A stretch of DNA of 64,000 bases. Origin: Corylus avellana. Its lineage: Eukaryota > Streptophyta > Magnoliopsida > Fagales > Betulaceae. The position numbers and the translations under genes are program-made. Shown here one piece after another: positions 46,716 through 57,817 of this stretch (positions are counted from its first letter, which is position 1; each line of letters opens with the position of its first letter). Below the pieces are notes generated by a model. That model saw only the letters and a list, made by a program, of their open reading frames with translations, did no database searches and was not told the DNA's origin. The DNA lies in the NCBI RefSeq assembly GCF_901000735.1, contig NC_081542.1, positions 29,990,838 through 30,054,837 on the forward strand, in the 5' to 3' direction.

Positions 46716-48405
46716 TTTGCTGGTGAAATAGTTAGATATCTAAATGCATGTGATTGGGGGGTTGCGGTTCGACTATTTATTCTTGCCAATAATTATGTGG
46801 CATTAAATAAGTAATAAACACAACATTTATTCAATTTAAAACCATTAACTTCAGCTTTCAATATATAATTGTATCTCAAATTGTTAAGTGGTTGTAAGAG
46901 TCCACATATTTTATTTAACATTTTGATGTGATGAAACCACTAAGGACTTTCTAAGTATCCACTAACTTGACTCATAAATCCACTCTCTTGATTCTATGAG
47001 AATAAAGCCAAAAGCCAAAAAAAAAATGAAAAATAAGATGTAATTGCCGTCCCCTTTGAGTTTAAAAGTTAATCTCAGGACAAAGACTCCATGCTTGGGT
47101 CTTCTATAATGAAAAAAAATTAAAAATAAAAAGTAAATTATAATTATGATACATTTAAGCCTATGAATTTAAGTTATTCAATTAAACTAAGATTTTGGGT
47201 CCAACATTTTTAATTTCATCATACATCATGAATAGTACGTGACCTTTCCAATGACGGCAAGAGGAAGTTGCAAGGCAAGGGAGAAATTAAAATATAATGG
47301 ACTATTTTATATCTAAATTGGTTGCGTGTTTGTGACTATTCTTTGATACCCTTTTTTTGTACAACTTGTGAAAGGGGGAATATTCATATACTCATTGCGA
47401 TTTTGACCAACTTCTCTCAATAAAATCATTTTAATTATTTTTCTTAGTGTTAAAATATTAATTGAATAATTAAATCCATCACTTTCTATCACTTAAACTT
47501 TTTATGAGAATTAGAGATTTAATGTCTACGCCCTTCACTGACTAAAAATAAATCCAAAGAAACATCCTCCTCTTTGGGTTGTGAAGTTTCTTTGATTGTG
47601 CAAATTAAGACCATAGACCATCAGAAATAAAAAGAAGTAGTTCCATATGGGCCCGTGATGTTTGCAAGTGATAATCAATGAAATGGACATGTAGCTTTCT
47701 CTATTGATTTATTGAACTTAAATTCCTCCAATAATAGTAGATGGAGTCAATTATATATTTCTACTGAAATTTGTAAAATATGTGAACTATTTATTAAGTT
47801 TTTGAGAAATTTGATGTATGTGTGTGTCCATTTATATACAATTAATTAATTCCCAACTAAAAACCTTCGTGGGTTCAATTAATTATGTGAGTTTTTTTCT
47901 CAAAATTGGGACTCCCTATAATTTTAGAAACTCCCAATCCCATGGACTTGTTTTGCTCCATTTCTATTTAAAATAGAGTAAAACGTCAATTAAAAAGATG
48001 ATGTTTTTACTATAGAAGTATCATCTGAATGATTGCAAAAGAAGGAAATGAAACGATTTTTTACAACTGTTCATGCATTCGCAGATTTCATTTCGTTTTT
48101 TGAAAGACAATATTAGCTTCGGTAATGCAATATCACGAATGATGGTTAAAATTGTAAATTAAGGCCTTGTATTTTCTTTAGCCAACCGTTCGCTCACCAT
48201 TTTATTGCAGCACCATTAAATAAAGAATGAAAATATAATAGTAAGTGATGAGAAATGGATTTTGGAAAAATGCGATGCAATAAAAGAAATAATGACTTTG
48301 ACAAGTGAAGATTGAAGCATCTTGGATCACACATTATTACAACAACCTGAAAAACTTACAATACATAAATTATACATATTAAGAAAAGTTCCTAAGCCCG
48401 CAGCT
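46716..48405. other. Intergenic region between the two RLP genes
   Basis: No gene seen. Contains words repeated upstream of other RLP copies (CAAAGACTCCATGCTTGG near 47080; TCCACTCTCTTGATT near 46980), so this is the decayed upstream region of RLP gene 1. Confidence 0.65.
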
Positions 48406-51319
48406 TCAATTTCTCTCTGACTTGACCTTCCTTAGTAAGCAAGCAATCTTGACCATAACGAAAACAGCAATCTTGTCTTTCAAATTATCAAAGCTGCCAA
48501 AGTAAGCTTGTCTCCATGATGTTTTGATAATCAGTGTGCCACAAACTCCCCAAAATGCAACAATAAACCCAGCTACCATGCTAATCCAGAACGAGAATGA
48601 CTCAACTCCCCTTCCATTTTTGTTACCACCGTACCATTTGGTGTTACTCTAAGTTTAGTTTCATCTTTTGAACACTTGGTTGAAAGAGGAGGCCCACAGA
48701 GTAAAGAGTTACCTTCGTAGATAGAAGAGTCATTAAGTGTTTGAAGTTGATTCCCACTTGGAATTTTCCCAGGCCAGTTGTTGGATGACAACTTCAAGTG
48801 ACTTAAGAATGTCAAAGACGACAAGCTTTCAGGGATAGCACCACAAAGCTCATTCATTGAGAGATCAAGTGTTTCTAACATGTGTAAATTCCCAATTTTT
48901 TTAGGAATTCTTCCAGTGAGATGATTCATTGAAAAATTCATGATGACCAATTCTAAGATGTTTGTTATATTATCAGGTATTTCTCCTGATAAATTGTTAC
49001 TCGAAAGGTCTATAGAATATACAAGACCAAAAAAAGTTTGACCATATCCATATTCTATTCCTTTGGTAACCAAAAAGATTTGGTAATCATACTCTAAAAA
49101 ATAATGTTCCTTCTCATTACTACACAAGCTTCCTAAACATTGAGGGATTACTCCTGAAAAATCATTGTGTGCAAGGTCTAGGATTTGGAGATTTGAAAGA
49201 GGACATAATTGTTGAGGTATATCCCCCTGAAACAAGTTGAACCTTAGTCTCAACCTCAATAAAGATGGTAGACTTTCTCCTAACCATGTTGGAAGTTTTC
49301 CAGAGAATTTGTTCCTTCCAAGATCAAGGCTTTGCAAGTTTTTATAGTTTCTAAAGAAAGAATGAAACTCTCCATCAAGATGATTTTGGCTCAATGATAA
49401 TGCCTCCAATGATCTCAAATATCGCATTGAACTTGGAACATTGCCAGATATATTGTTCTTTGCTAAGTCCAATATCCTTAACTGCTGTAAATCCTTCCAA
49501 AGAGGTGGGAGTTTCCCAGACAAGAAATTATTTCTCAAAATAAGAAAGCCTAATTCCTTTAGCATTCCAATAGAATGGGGAATTCTGCCAGTAATTGAAT
49601 TTGACGAGAGGTCCAACCAACGCAAGTTGGGCAATAACTCACCTATATTTTTGGAATAGGTCCAGAAAATATATTATTACCAAGGAATATACGGCTTAGA
49701 TTATTATGAAATAGTGGAAGTGGACCCTCTAACTTGTTGGACCTCAAATCAACACGAGCAACCAAAGGTTGAAATTTAAAGTACGGTACCTGCCCGCGTA
49801 GTTTGTTATGAGATAGATTCCAATCAGTAACATTTGGGTAAGACTTCCAAAGGCCATGTGGAATGGTGTCAGAAATGCCAGCATTCTCGAGCCAAAGAAC
49901 ATTGAGTTCATTTTGGGTTTTAAGCCAAGTTGGAAAGGTTGGGCCGATCCGCACGTTAGTTAATTGAAGGTCTATCAGCTTAAAAGGAGGAACCCAGTCC
50001 TGTTTGACTTTTAAAACCAACGTCGAATTTGCAGAAACTTTCGTAGACAACCAAAGAGATTTTAATCGGGTGAGGTTTTGAAAATGAGCTTCAGTTAGGA
50101 CACCTTCCCAAGAATTCCAACGAAGGTCCAGTGAAACAAGCATTGCCAGTATCCCGATGCTTTCTGGAATCGTTCCGTTCATTTGATTACCAGAGAGGTC
50201 AAGTTCTTGCAATGACGATAAGTTCCTACTATCTTTAGGGCTACTGTTGGAACACTAAGACAAGCCATCCACATACTCAGTTATCTCCCCACTTAACTGG
50301 TTGTAAGCTAAATTCAAGCTACGCAAGTTGGCTAGATGTATCAGACCAACTGGAATAGCACCTCTAAGCAAACTGGTCTCAAGTTTGATTGTTGAAAGCC
50401 CACTCACATTTGACAGCCACTGAGGTATGAAGGAGTTAAAATGGTTGAAAGAGAGATCAATGACTGAAAGCAATGTAAAGTTGATGGAAGAAAGAGAGTG
50501 CGGAAGACTAACAAGTTCACAGCCAGCTAGGTGTAACTCCCGTAATGAAGGAAGCACATTAATCGCATGGAGCCAATCCGGTACTTTCTCAAGATTTACA
50601 AAATCCATTCCAAGGTACTTAAGAGAAGAAAAATCAACAAGCCATTCTAGACTTTCGACCTCCAATCTTGGATGTGGAAAGCTAAAGTCGGTGGAGAATT
50701 AAAGTGAATTGAGGTCTAGATATTGGAGCCATGAAAGATTCCCAAGATGGGAAGGAATAACTCCGGAAAACAATGAGAAAGAGAGATTGAGATACCTCAG
50801 ATTCTCAAGGGAACCCAAAAATTTTGGAATACTGATTCCATTAAAATTATTAAAGCTTAGGTCAAAGTAACTCAAATGCTTTATATTGAGTAAAGAAGAA
50901 CTGATCTTGCCCCCCAGGCACGACTTGTTGTAAACTTCCATCTCTTTATCTGACAATACCATATCATATGGATCAAGATCATAAAAATTAAGCTGAGCAA
51001 ATGGGTTTCTGAGGTCAAGCTTCACTACATTTCCGGTGTTGTTGCCACAACCAACGCCTGTCCAGTTGCAGCAATCCTCACCAACCCAAGAAGAGAGACG
51101 ACCCGATTGATCTGTGAGATTGTATTTAAAGCTAAGAAGTGCTTCCCTCTCCACCTCTGAGCACCTGGAAATAGGGATTTTGGTACACGAAACGGGTTTA
51201 GTAAGTTGTAGGTAGGATGAAGTTGCAAGCAGGGAAAAGAAAAAAAAGAGGATGAGATGAAGAGTGGACATAAAGATATGGCTGCTGCCCATTCTGCCAG
51301 TAGTGAAATAGTTGGACAT
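48406..51319 (-). pseudogene. LRR receptor-like protein gene 2, nearly complete but broken
   Basis: Intronless and full length. Start ATG at 51319, signal peptide (about residues 18-37), N-terminal cap ([32 protein letters not shown]), many 24-residue LRRs, an island-type break (EYDYQIFLVTKGIEYGYG) before the last repeats, the C-terminal cap (GNSLLCGPPLSTKC), a transmembrane segment (about 48550-48610) and a short basic cytoplasmic tail without a kinase. Similar to EIX/Cf-type immune receptors that recruit a partner kinase. Lesions: TAA at 50699-50701, TAG at 50255-50257, a one-base loss in an A-run (49648-49652) giving TAG at 49643, and a frameshift near 48640 just before the membrane span. 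Each alone would truncate the protein; sequencing error should be excluded. Confidence 0.87.
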
Positions 51320-51357
51320 CTAAATGCTTGTGAGGCCTAGACATGCATGGGGTTCAA

Positions 51358-51365
51358 TATTTATA
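51358..51365 (-). promoter_or_regulatory. Putative TATA box of RLP gene 2
   Basis: The minus strand reads TATAAATA about 40 bases before the ATG at 51319. Inferred from position and motif. Confidence 0.5.
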
Positions 51366-51549
51366 GTATGAAGAATTCTAGGCGCTTCTCTTTACACGTG
51401 GCCCAACTATATGTTGTAGTTATTTTTTTTTTTTTTTATTTAGAGTTAAATGAAAACGTGTAATATTAGGAGGAGCCTCAGAGTCGGTATACCTAACAGA
51501 CTAACACTAACACCATTCTTTATCTTCAGTTTTGCACTAAAACGTGTAA

Positions 51550-51714
51550 TATCTAGTAAGAAGAAGTTATATATATCCATGTAAAGCCAAATTAATCTCA
51601 AATTCCGTACTAAATGTTGCTCATTTTTCTTAAAATGTACTCACTATATATATATATATATATATATATGGTAGGTATTTAAAAAAAAAATGGCTTGACT
51701 TTATTAATCTGAGA

Positions 51715-51758
<44 letters not shown>

Positions 51759-52730
51759 GTGATTTTGTTTTCAAAAAATTTAGATATATGTGATGCTATC
51801 AGATTATAAGATAAAATTGTATGTTGTTGGTACAGTTTCCAGTATGGTGGACCCAAGGGCTAAGCTGTAATATTGAGCTAGTGCCTTCTTTCTTTCCTGT
51901 AAAATAACAACACTCATTAAGAGGATGCGCCGAGTGGTGGCCGGTGCATACCTCCTCCGATGGTTAAGTCAATGTCTGAATGAGTTCAGTATATACTTAG
52001 TAGCGTATGAATCATGTACTTGTTTCTATTGTTTACGAGCCTTTTATAGGAGGGACTCATAAAGATGGTGATGATGACTGGGCGTAACGGACGAAGGAGT
52101 TAACATTCTGGTCCCCTGACCGTTATGGTCGATGGGAAACCGTTCTTGCTATTATCATGTCGAGAATGGCGCATAACTGTTATTGAAGCTGGCGTGATCC
52201 AAGGAATGGCGCATAACCATCGGTAGTATTTAAGTGTGGGTCGTAACTGACATGATAATCAAATCATATTCATGCTATTAATGTGATTGGTGCATATCTT
52301 GTCCATAACTATCGTATCCGCGTGCTGTGTATATCGTTGATTCAATAATTGTCTCGAGTCGGGTGAGCATGGTCTCCCGAGAATGCGAGCTTGGTGAGGT
52401 GACGTCGTTTTCACAGTAAGCCCATATGAATGTGCTGGGCTTCTAGCCGAATTAACGGGCTATGGGCTAGATTATTAGGTAATAGGCCCAATGACCCTAT
52501 TGTAGACCTAGGTGTAACATATGTGAACATGTTAATTATGTCAATAATTCAATGAGTAATGATAATATTTAATTGAGGTTGTGATAACTAATGAAAGGCA
52601 CTTAATTTCAACATATCCACTGCTTTATTGACCGACTAAGAATAAATCCAAGAACTAATAAAGGAGTTTGGAAGTTTAATTATCTCAATATATACAAAGA
52701 CTCCATGCCTCAAGTCTTCATCTGGATTGC
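51550..52730. repeat. RLP upstream block shared with 20846-22470
   Basis: 51550-51830 matches 21530-21624 plus 22349-22470, and 52204-52720 matches 20846-21390; the two parts stand in the opposite order in the two places. 51822-52203 (GGTACAGTTTCCAGTATGGT onward) has no match on the left and resembles an LTR, but I could not fix its ends. No gene seen. Confidence 0.72.
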
Positions 52731-52900
52731 CTCCTAAATTCAACATGCGACCCATGATTGTCAATAATTTACAATAAAGCGTAGATTAGGATGACATGAA
52801 GTCGACAAAATGTCGGTTTAAGGCTTTCATACGTATATCCTCTTTCTTGACTCACTAATTAATAATAACTCCACGTACGTAAAAAAACATAAATAAATAA

Positions 52901-53105
52901 TAACTCCACTCACTTTCTTGACTGGCTAATTAAGAATCACTCCAAAAATAATAAAAATAATAACTCCACTCACTTTCTTGACTGACTAATTAAGAATAAC
53001 TCCAAAAATAATAAAAATAATAACTCCACTCACTTTCATGACTGACTACCTAAGAATAACTCCACTTACGTAAAAAAAATAATAATAATAATAATAACTC
53101 CACTC
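52901..53105. repeat. 60-bp minisatellite
   Basis: Units start at 52901, 52961 and 53021 with period exactly 60, plus a longer fourth copy near 53093; units read TAACTCCACTCACTTTCTTG then ACTGACTAATTAAGAAT. Decayed units reappear at 53785-53910 beyond the foldback element, which therefore inserted into the array. Confidence 0.87.
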
Positions 53106-53168
53106 ACTTTCTTGACTGACTAATTAAGAATAACTCCACTTACATAAAAAAAATTTACAAAAAAAGAG

Positions 53169-53759
53169 TTAAATATATTATAAGTCCATGAGTTAAACCC
53201 GCAAAAATAAATAAATAAATTCCTCAATTTTATTTTTTTTTTCGATTTTTACTCACTGGGTTAATCAAAATGCCAATAAAATTTCTACCATTAGATTATT
53301 GTAACGTCCGTTAGTCTCAATCAAAACGCACCGTTTTGCCACGTCAACATAATAATTTTTTATCAATTTAACTTTGTTTTTTTAATAAAAAAAAAAAAAA
53401 AAAAAGTTGAAGGAGTGACTGGTTGGGGCTACCACCCCCCAACCCCTATGGGGTGGCCGCAAGCCACCCTATAGGGGTTTGGGGGTGGCAGCCCAACCGT
53501 TGCCCACCCCTTCAACTTTTTTTTTTTTAATTTTATTTAATTTTTAAATTAAATTAATAAAAAATTATTATGCTAAAGTGGCAAAACGGTGCGTTTTGAT
53601 TGAGACTAACGAGCGTTACAAAAATTTAACAGCAGAGATTTTATTGGCATTTCAATTAACCCAGGGAGTAAAAATTCAAAAAATAAAAAATAAAAAAATA
53701 AAAAAATAAAAGGATTTTTAAGATTTGGCGGATTGACTCATAGATGTATAATATATTTA
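53169..53759. mobile_element. Long foldback (inverted-repeat) element
   Basis: Almost the whole 590 bases is one inverted repeat. Outer ends TTAAATATATTATA and TATAATATATTTA mirror each other, AAAACGCACCGTTTTGCCAC mirrors GTGGCAAAACGGTGCGTTTT, and the centre is GGGTGGCCGCAAGCCACCC at about 53451-53470. A Mutator-like or other foldback MITE is likely; a clear TSD was not found because of A-runs on both sides. Confidence 0.85.
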
Positions 53760-53904
53760 CCAAAAAAATGAAAAATGAATAACTCCACTCACTTTTTTCT
53801 TTCTTTTATTTTTTCAGGCAAAAAAAAAAAACTCCACTTATTTATAAAAAATAAAATAAAAAATGAATAACTCCACTCACTTTCTTGACCGACTAATTAA
53901 AAAT

Positions 53905-54124
53905 AAGGTCGGTAATGTCGGTAAGTGAAAAAAATTGGAAAATTGGTCGGCAAAGTCGGTCGTTGAAGTCGGTTCGGTTAGAAAAGCCTACCGCACCAAA
54001 AAATTCGGTGTAGAAAAAATCATGCCACCTCCCGTCCATCATCTAGGCAGTCACGGTCAGCTATGGTTGAAACTTGGTCGAAAATCGGTCAGTTGGCGGC
54101 GAGTCGATGAATTTGCTCAGCCCT
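53905..54124. mobile_element. hAT element right-end fragment
   Basis: Ends with GAATTTGCTCAGCCCTA, a hAT-type terminal repeat, preceded by many GTCGGT motifs. No matching left end is present. The same GTCGGT-rich sequence occurs inside the hAT element at 45270-45430. Confidence 0.55.
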
Positions 54125-54344
54125 ATGACCCAAGAAGCTCATTATAACACCCCCACCCCACGAACTGTCAAATTTAGAGTCCACCACAACTCTCCACCAA
54201 GCCTCTCTCCCATGCACATAGCACCATAGCCATTTTTCTAAGAGAGCACGATTTTTTTTTTTTTTTTTTTGATAAGTAAAGATGTATAAATCAAAAGCGC
54301 AGAGGGGCGCAACCCTAGTACATAGGGAATATACAAGAGAGCAA

Positions 54345-55547
54345 CTAAGAAGAAGAAAAAGAAGAAGAGAACATAAAAAGAAAATCACGGAAGCTGATCA
54401 CTAAGGGCGCTAGCCAGCCATCAGTCCAAGTGAAAAGGGTGTACAAGAAGAAGTGGATAAGGTCCTCAATGTTCCTAGATGAGTTCTCGAAGCATCTAGC
54501 ATTTCTCTCATTCCAGATGCACCACATGAGGCAAAGAGGAACCATCTTCCACACAACAGCACTATAAGATTTGCCGCCCGCCCACCAAGTAGCATACAAC
54601 TCCTTGACGCTACCAGGCATAACCCAACACAAGCCGAACCGAGTGAAAATGGCATTCCACAAGATACGCGCAACCCCACAATGAACAAAGAGATGATCAA
54701 CTGACTCCCTATCCGAATCACACATGCAACAACGGTTTATCACAACCATACCTCTCTTTCGAACATTATCCAAGGTTAGAGTCTTTCCAAGCGCGGCCGT
54801 CCATGCAAAAAAAGCCACTCTCGAAGGAACCTTGGTGCGCCAAATACTTTTCCAAGGAAAAAGGTTGAGTTCTTTAGAGGCCAGGATCCTGTAAAAAGAT
54901 TTTACCTTGAATTTTCCTTTACGTGAAGAGATCCACCACATCCTATCCTCCCCTTCCCCACACATCGTATGCGAGTACAAGAGTGAGTAAAAAGAGGCCA
55001 AGACGTCCACTTCTCAATCATGACCCCTGCGAATGAAGGTAACATTCCACTGTACAGAACCATTTAGACACTCCCTGTTATCCGCAATAGACGCATCCTT
55101 ATTGGTGGCGATATTGAAAAGTCCAGGAAAAGCATCCTTGAGAGACATGTCACCAAACCAGATATCCTCCCAAAACCTGATATTGGACCGAAGACCAGGG
55201 TCAAATCTAATGTGGCATTGGAACCACCTCCACCCCCTGCAAATGTGCTTCCATAACCCCACCCCATGCGATCCACTGGGTTCCCTAGAACACCAACCAC
55301 CCCGCACGATTTAACATCTCTAAACTCCTAACCCTCCCTCAGAGATTGGAGAACAAACCTTAGACCAACTTAACAAGTGAAATTTGAACCCTTCGCCTAA
55401 CCCAACCCATAATAAATCTCGATGAAGCTTCTCTATGCATTGTGCAGCACCCGTAAGGCGAGAGAAGAGGGACATGAAATACGTAGGCAAACTAGAAAGT
55501 GTGCTTTTTATAAGGGTAACCATACCACCCTTAGACAAGCACATCAT
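54345..55547 (-). pseudogene. LINE RT C-terminal part and zinc-binding domain
   Basis: Three frames in sequence. 55320-55547: [17 protein letters not shown] with the thumb-region pattern. 55014-55307: SNIRFWEDIWFGD. 54345-55010: FKVKSFYRILASKELNLFPW, CCMCDSDRESVDHLFVHC (zinc-binding motif) and VPLCLMWCIWNERNARCFE. These match the end of plant LINE ORF2. The ORF ends near 54345 about 75 bases before the tail. Confidence 0.83.
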
Positions 55548-55559
55548 TTACCAACTCAC

Positions 55560-56440
55560 TGATTGAAGCTCTATCTTTTAAATAACACCATCCCAAATAG
55601 ACTTGGCCTTATTGAAGGGCCCCAACGAAAGACCAAGATACTTCAAAGGTAAAGAAGAAACCTCGCAACCTGGAATGCCAACCAACCCATCCACATTATC
55701 AACATTATCCACAAGAACTAATTCTGACAAAGGCAGATTAATCTTCAAACCAGAGACAGTTTCGAAGCATTAAAATAAAGCAAGTAGATAGCGAGTGTAT
55801 TCAGACTTAGACCCACAAAAAACCAAAGTGTCATATGCAAACAACATATGTTAAATATTAACCACACTAGAGTTCCTAGACCCCACAAAAAAGCCTAACA
55901 TAAACTCCCCATTAACAGTTGCAGAAAGCATTCAACTTAAGGCCTCCATACCAATAACAAAGAGAAACGGCAATAAAGCATCTCCCTGTCTCAAACCACA
56001 GGAACTACTGAAGAAACCAGACATATTGTCATCCACCAAAAAGGAAAAATGCACAAAAGAAATACAATGCGCTATCCAAGAGCGTCATTTCTCCCAATTG
56101 ACATAATCATCAGCCTTCTCAATATCTAATTTGCAAAGCACCCCTGGCTCACCAGATCTGATACAACTATTCAGACATTCATTTGCTATAAGAACATAAT
56201 TAACGATTTGCCTAATTTGCCTACCTTGAACAAAAGCATTCAGGGCTTCAAAATAATATTCGCTAAACCCTTCTCAACCTACTGGCAAGAACTTTGGCAA
56301 ATATCTTATAAACTCCACTCACAAGACAAATAGACCAAAAGTCCTTCAGATCGATAGCCCCGAAATTCTTTGAAATGAGAGCAATCAAGGTGGCACTAAG
56401 AATTTCTTCAAACTTACTACTAGGATGAAAATCATGGAGC
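55560..56440 (-). pseudogene. LINE reverse transcriptase core, heavily mutated
   Basis: In pieces on the minus strand: [81 protein letters not shown]; and the catalytic region FAYDTLVFCGSKS, where FADD has become FAYD. Stops and frameshifts separate the pieces. Confidence 0.77.
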
Positions 56441-56464
56441 AACCAAAGGCTCCACCATAGGCAG

Positions 56465-57350
56465 CAAGCTTTTGGCTAGCAAAGACGCATCGCTTGCAAC
56501 CCTCGAAGGAGTCTGCTCAACTCGCGCCACAACATCGACGCCAACGAGAGGTCGCTACGGGTCCACCATGGAGCCACCAAGTTGGGGGGAGCACGAACCA
56601 GCAAGACCCACATCTGAGTCAATACAGCCCTCTTCCACAACTGGGGGCCTCATAACCCTTTACATGAAAGACATATTTCATGGCAAGAGGGCCTTTTTCT
56701 CTTTTATCTAAAAGGTGGATTGTGTCTTTAGAAGTAGGTCATTCAAAAGGAATTAAAAATGCAGGTGGGGCCTTCGCATCGGCCTACTTTACAACATTAA
56801 ACTCCCCTAGCCCAGTAGAACTCAATCCCTCATCCACTAAGACAAGCACTCGATCCACTTCCTCTTTTAAAAACTCCAGCTGACTTCTCATAAATCGTAG
56901 ATTCCCACTAAACGTACGCAACTTAACTCCTTCGTACAACCTCATTACCTGAGACAAGCACCCATTCCACTTCCTCTTTTAAAAACTCCAGATGACTTCT
57001 CATAAATCGTAGATTCCCACTAACACACACAACTTAACTCTTTCGTACAACCTCATTACCTGCTGCAACACGAAAACAGGGGCAGGACAAGTCTGCAACA
57101 CCTTCACCACCTCAAGCAATGATGTTTTGAGCCCTCCTCATACCTTGTGCCGTAAGAAGGGCCGTGCCAGGTCTATCTACTGACGCCGTAGAACAACTCA
57201 ACAACTGCATTGCCCTACCTAACACCTTCGCATATGTCCTACCACCACCTATCATTAGCGCCTTACTCGTAGAGACAGATGAAAAGCCACCCACAGCCGT
57301 AGCCTGCGAGCTACCATTGGGTTGACTAGAAACACTCCCCTACTCCCAAC
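56465..57350 (-). pseudogene. Probable LINE ORF1 remnant with a 112-base tandem duplication
   Basis: Minus strand frames such as LRFMRSQLEFLKEEVDRVLV and SRVASDASLLAKSLLPMVEP lead straight into the RT core. A segment (about 56841-56952) is repeated at about 56953-57064. Assignment to ORF1 rests on position and low-level resemblance to LINE linkers, not on a diagnostic domain. 57350-57817 holds no clear gene; its + strand frames are Pro/Thr-rich shadows. Confidence 0.45.
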
Positions 57351-57817
57351 GCCATGAGAGGGTTCCCAGTTCCACGGCAAAATTTCTCCACCCTCCCCCT
57401 CCCTTCTCGTCCCTCCGCACTCTACACTCTACGACCACCACCCTTGTACACCTCTACCACCAAATATCGACCAGACCTATTGGAGCATCTTTGGGCTATA
57501 AGAGCTTTACTCCCATCGCTAGACGATTTAAAGAACTCGGTCATCTCTACATTTCAAACCAACTGCTCCACCGTGGACGACAACCAAGCAACACTCACCT
57601 TACCCAACAACACCACACGGGAAAATTGTTGGCTTCTTTCAACCAACCAAAGCAAAACCCACCCTTTTGCTACAAAGAGCTCAAAGGTTTTGGCCTAAAA
57701 AAACCAGCTAAAGAACCCCATAGCAAGCAACCACACCAAAAACTACACCCACTCCACCATCAAAGAACAAATCAGACAATTAAGAAAGATTATTGTCATC
57801 ATGAAAAGAAAACTCAC

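Larger units (their letters stand above)
54252..57350 (-). mobile_element. Decayed L1-like LINE, endonuclease deleted
   Basis: Minus-strand element. The + strand T-run at 54252-54270 is its poly(A) tail; beside it is the 3' end TTACTTATCA common in woody-plant LINEs. Upstream on the minus strand come the zinc-binding region, a damaged RT, and a probable ORF1 remnant joined directly to RT near 56440, so the endonuclease is deleted. Multiple frameshifts and stops. The 5' boundary is uncertain. Confidence 0.77.

Noticed and set aside
51822..52415. Complete solo LTR beside RLP gene 2
   Set aside because: Has TG..CA-like ends and LTR-like composition, but no convincing TSD, and the flank is shared with the copy at 20846-21390.
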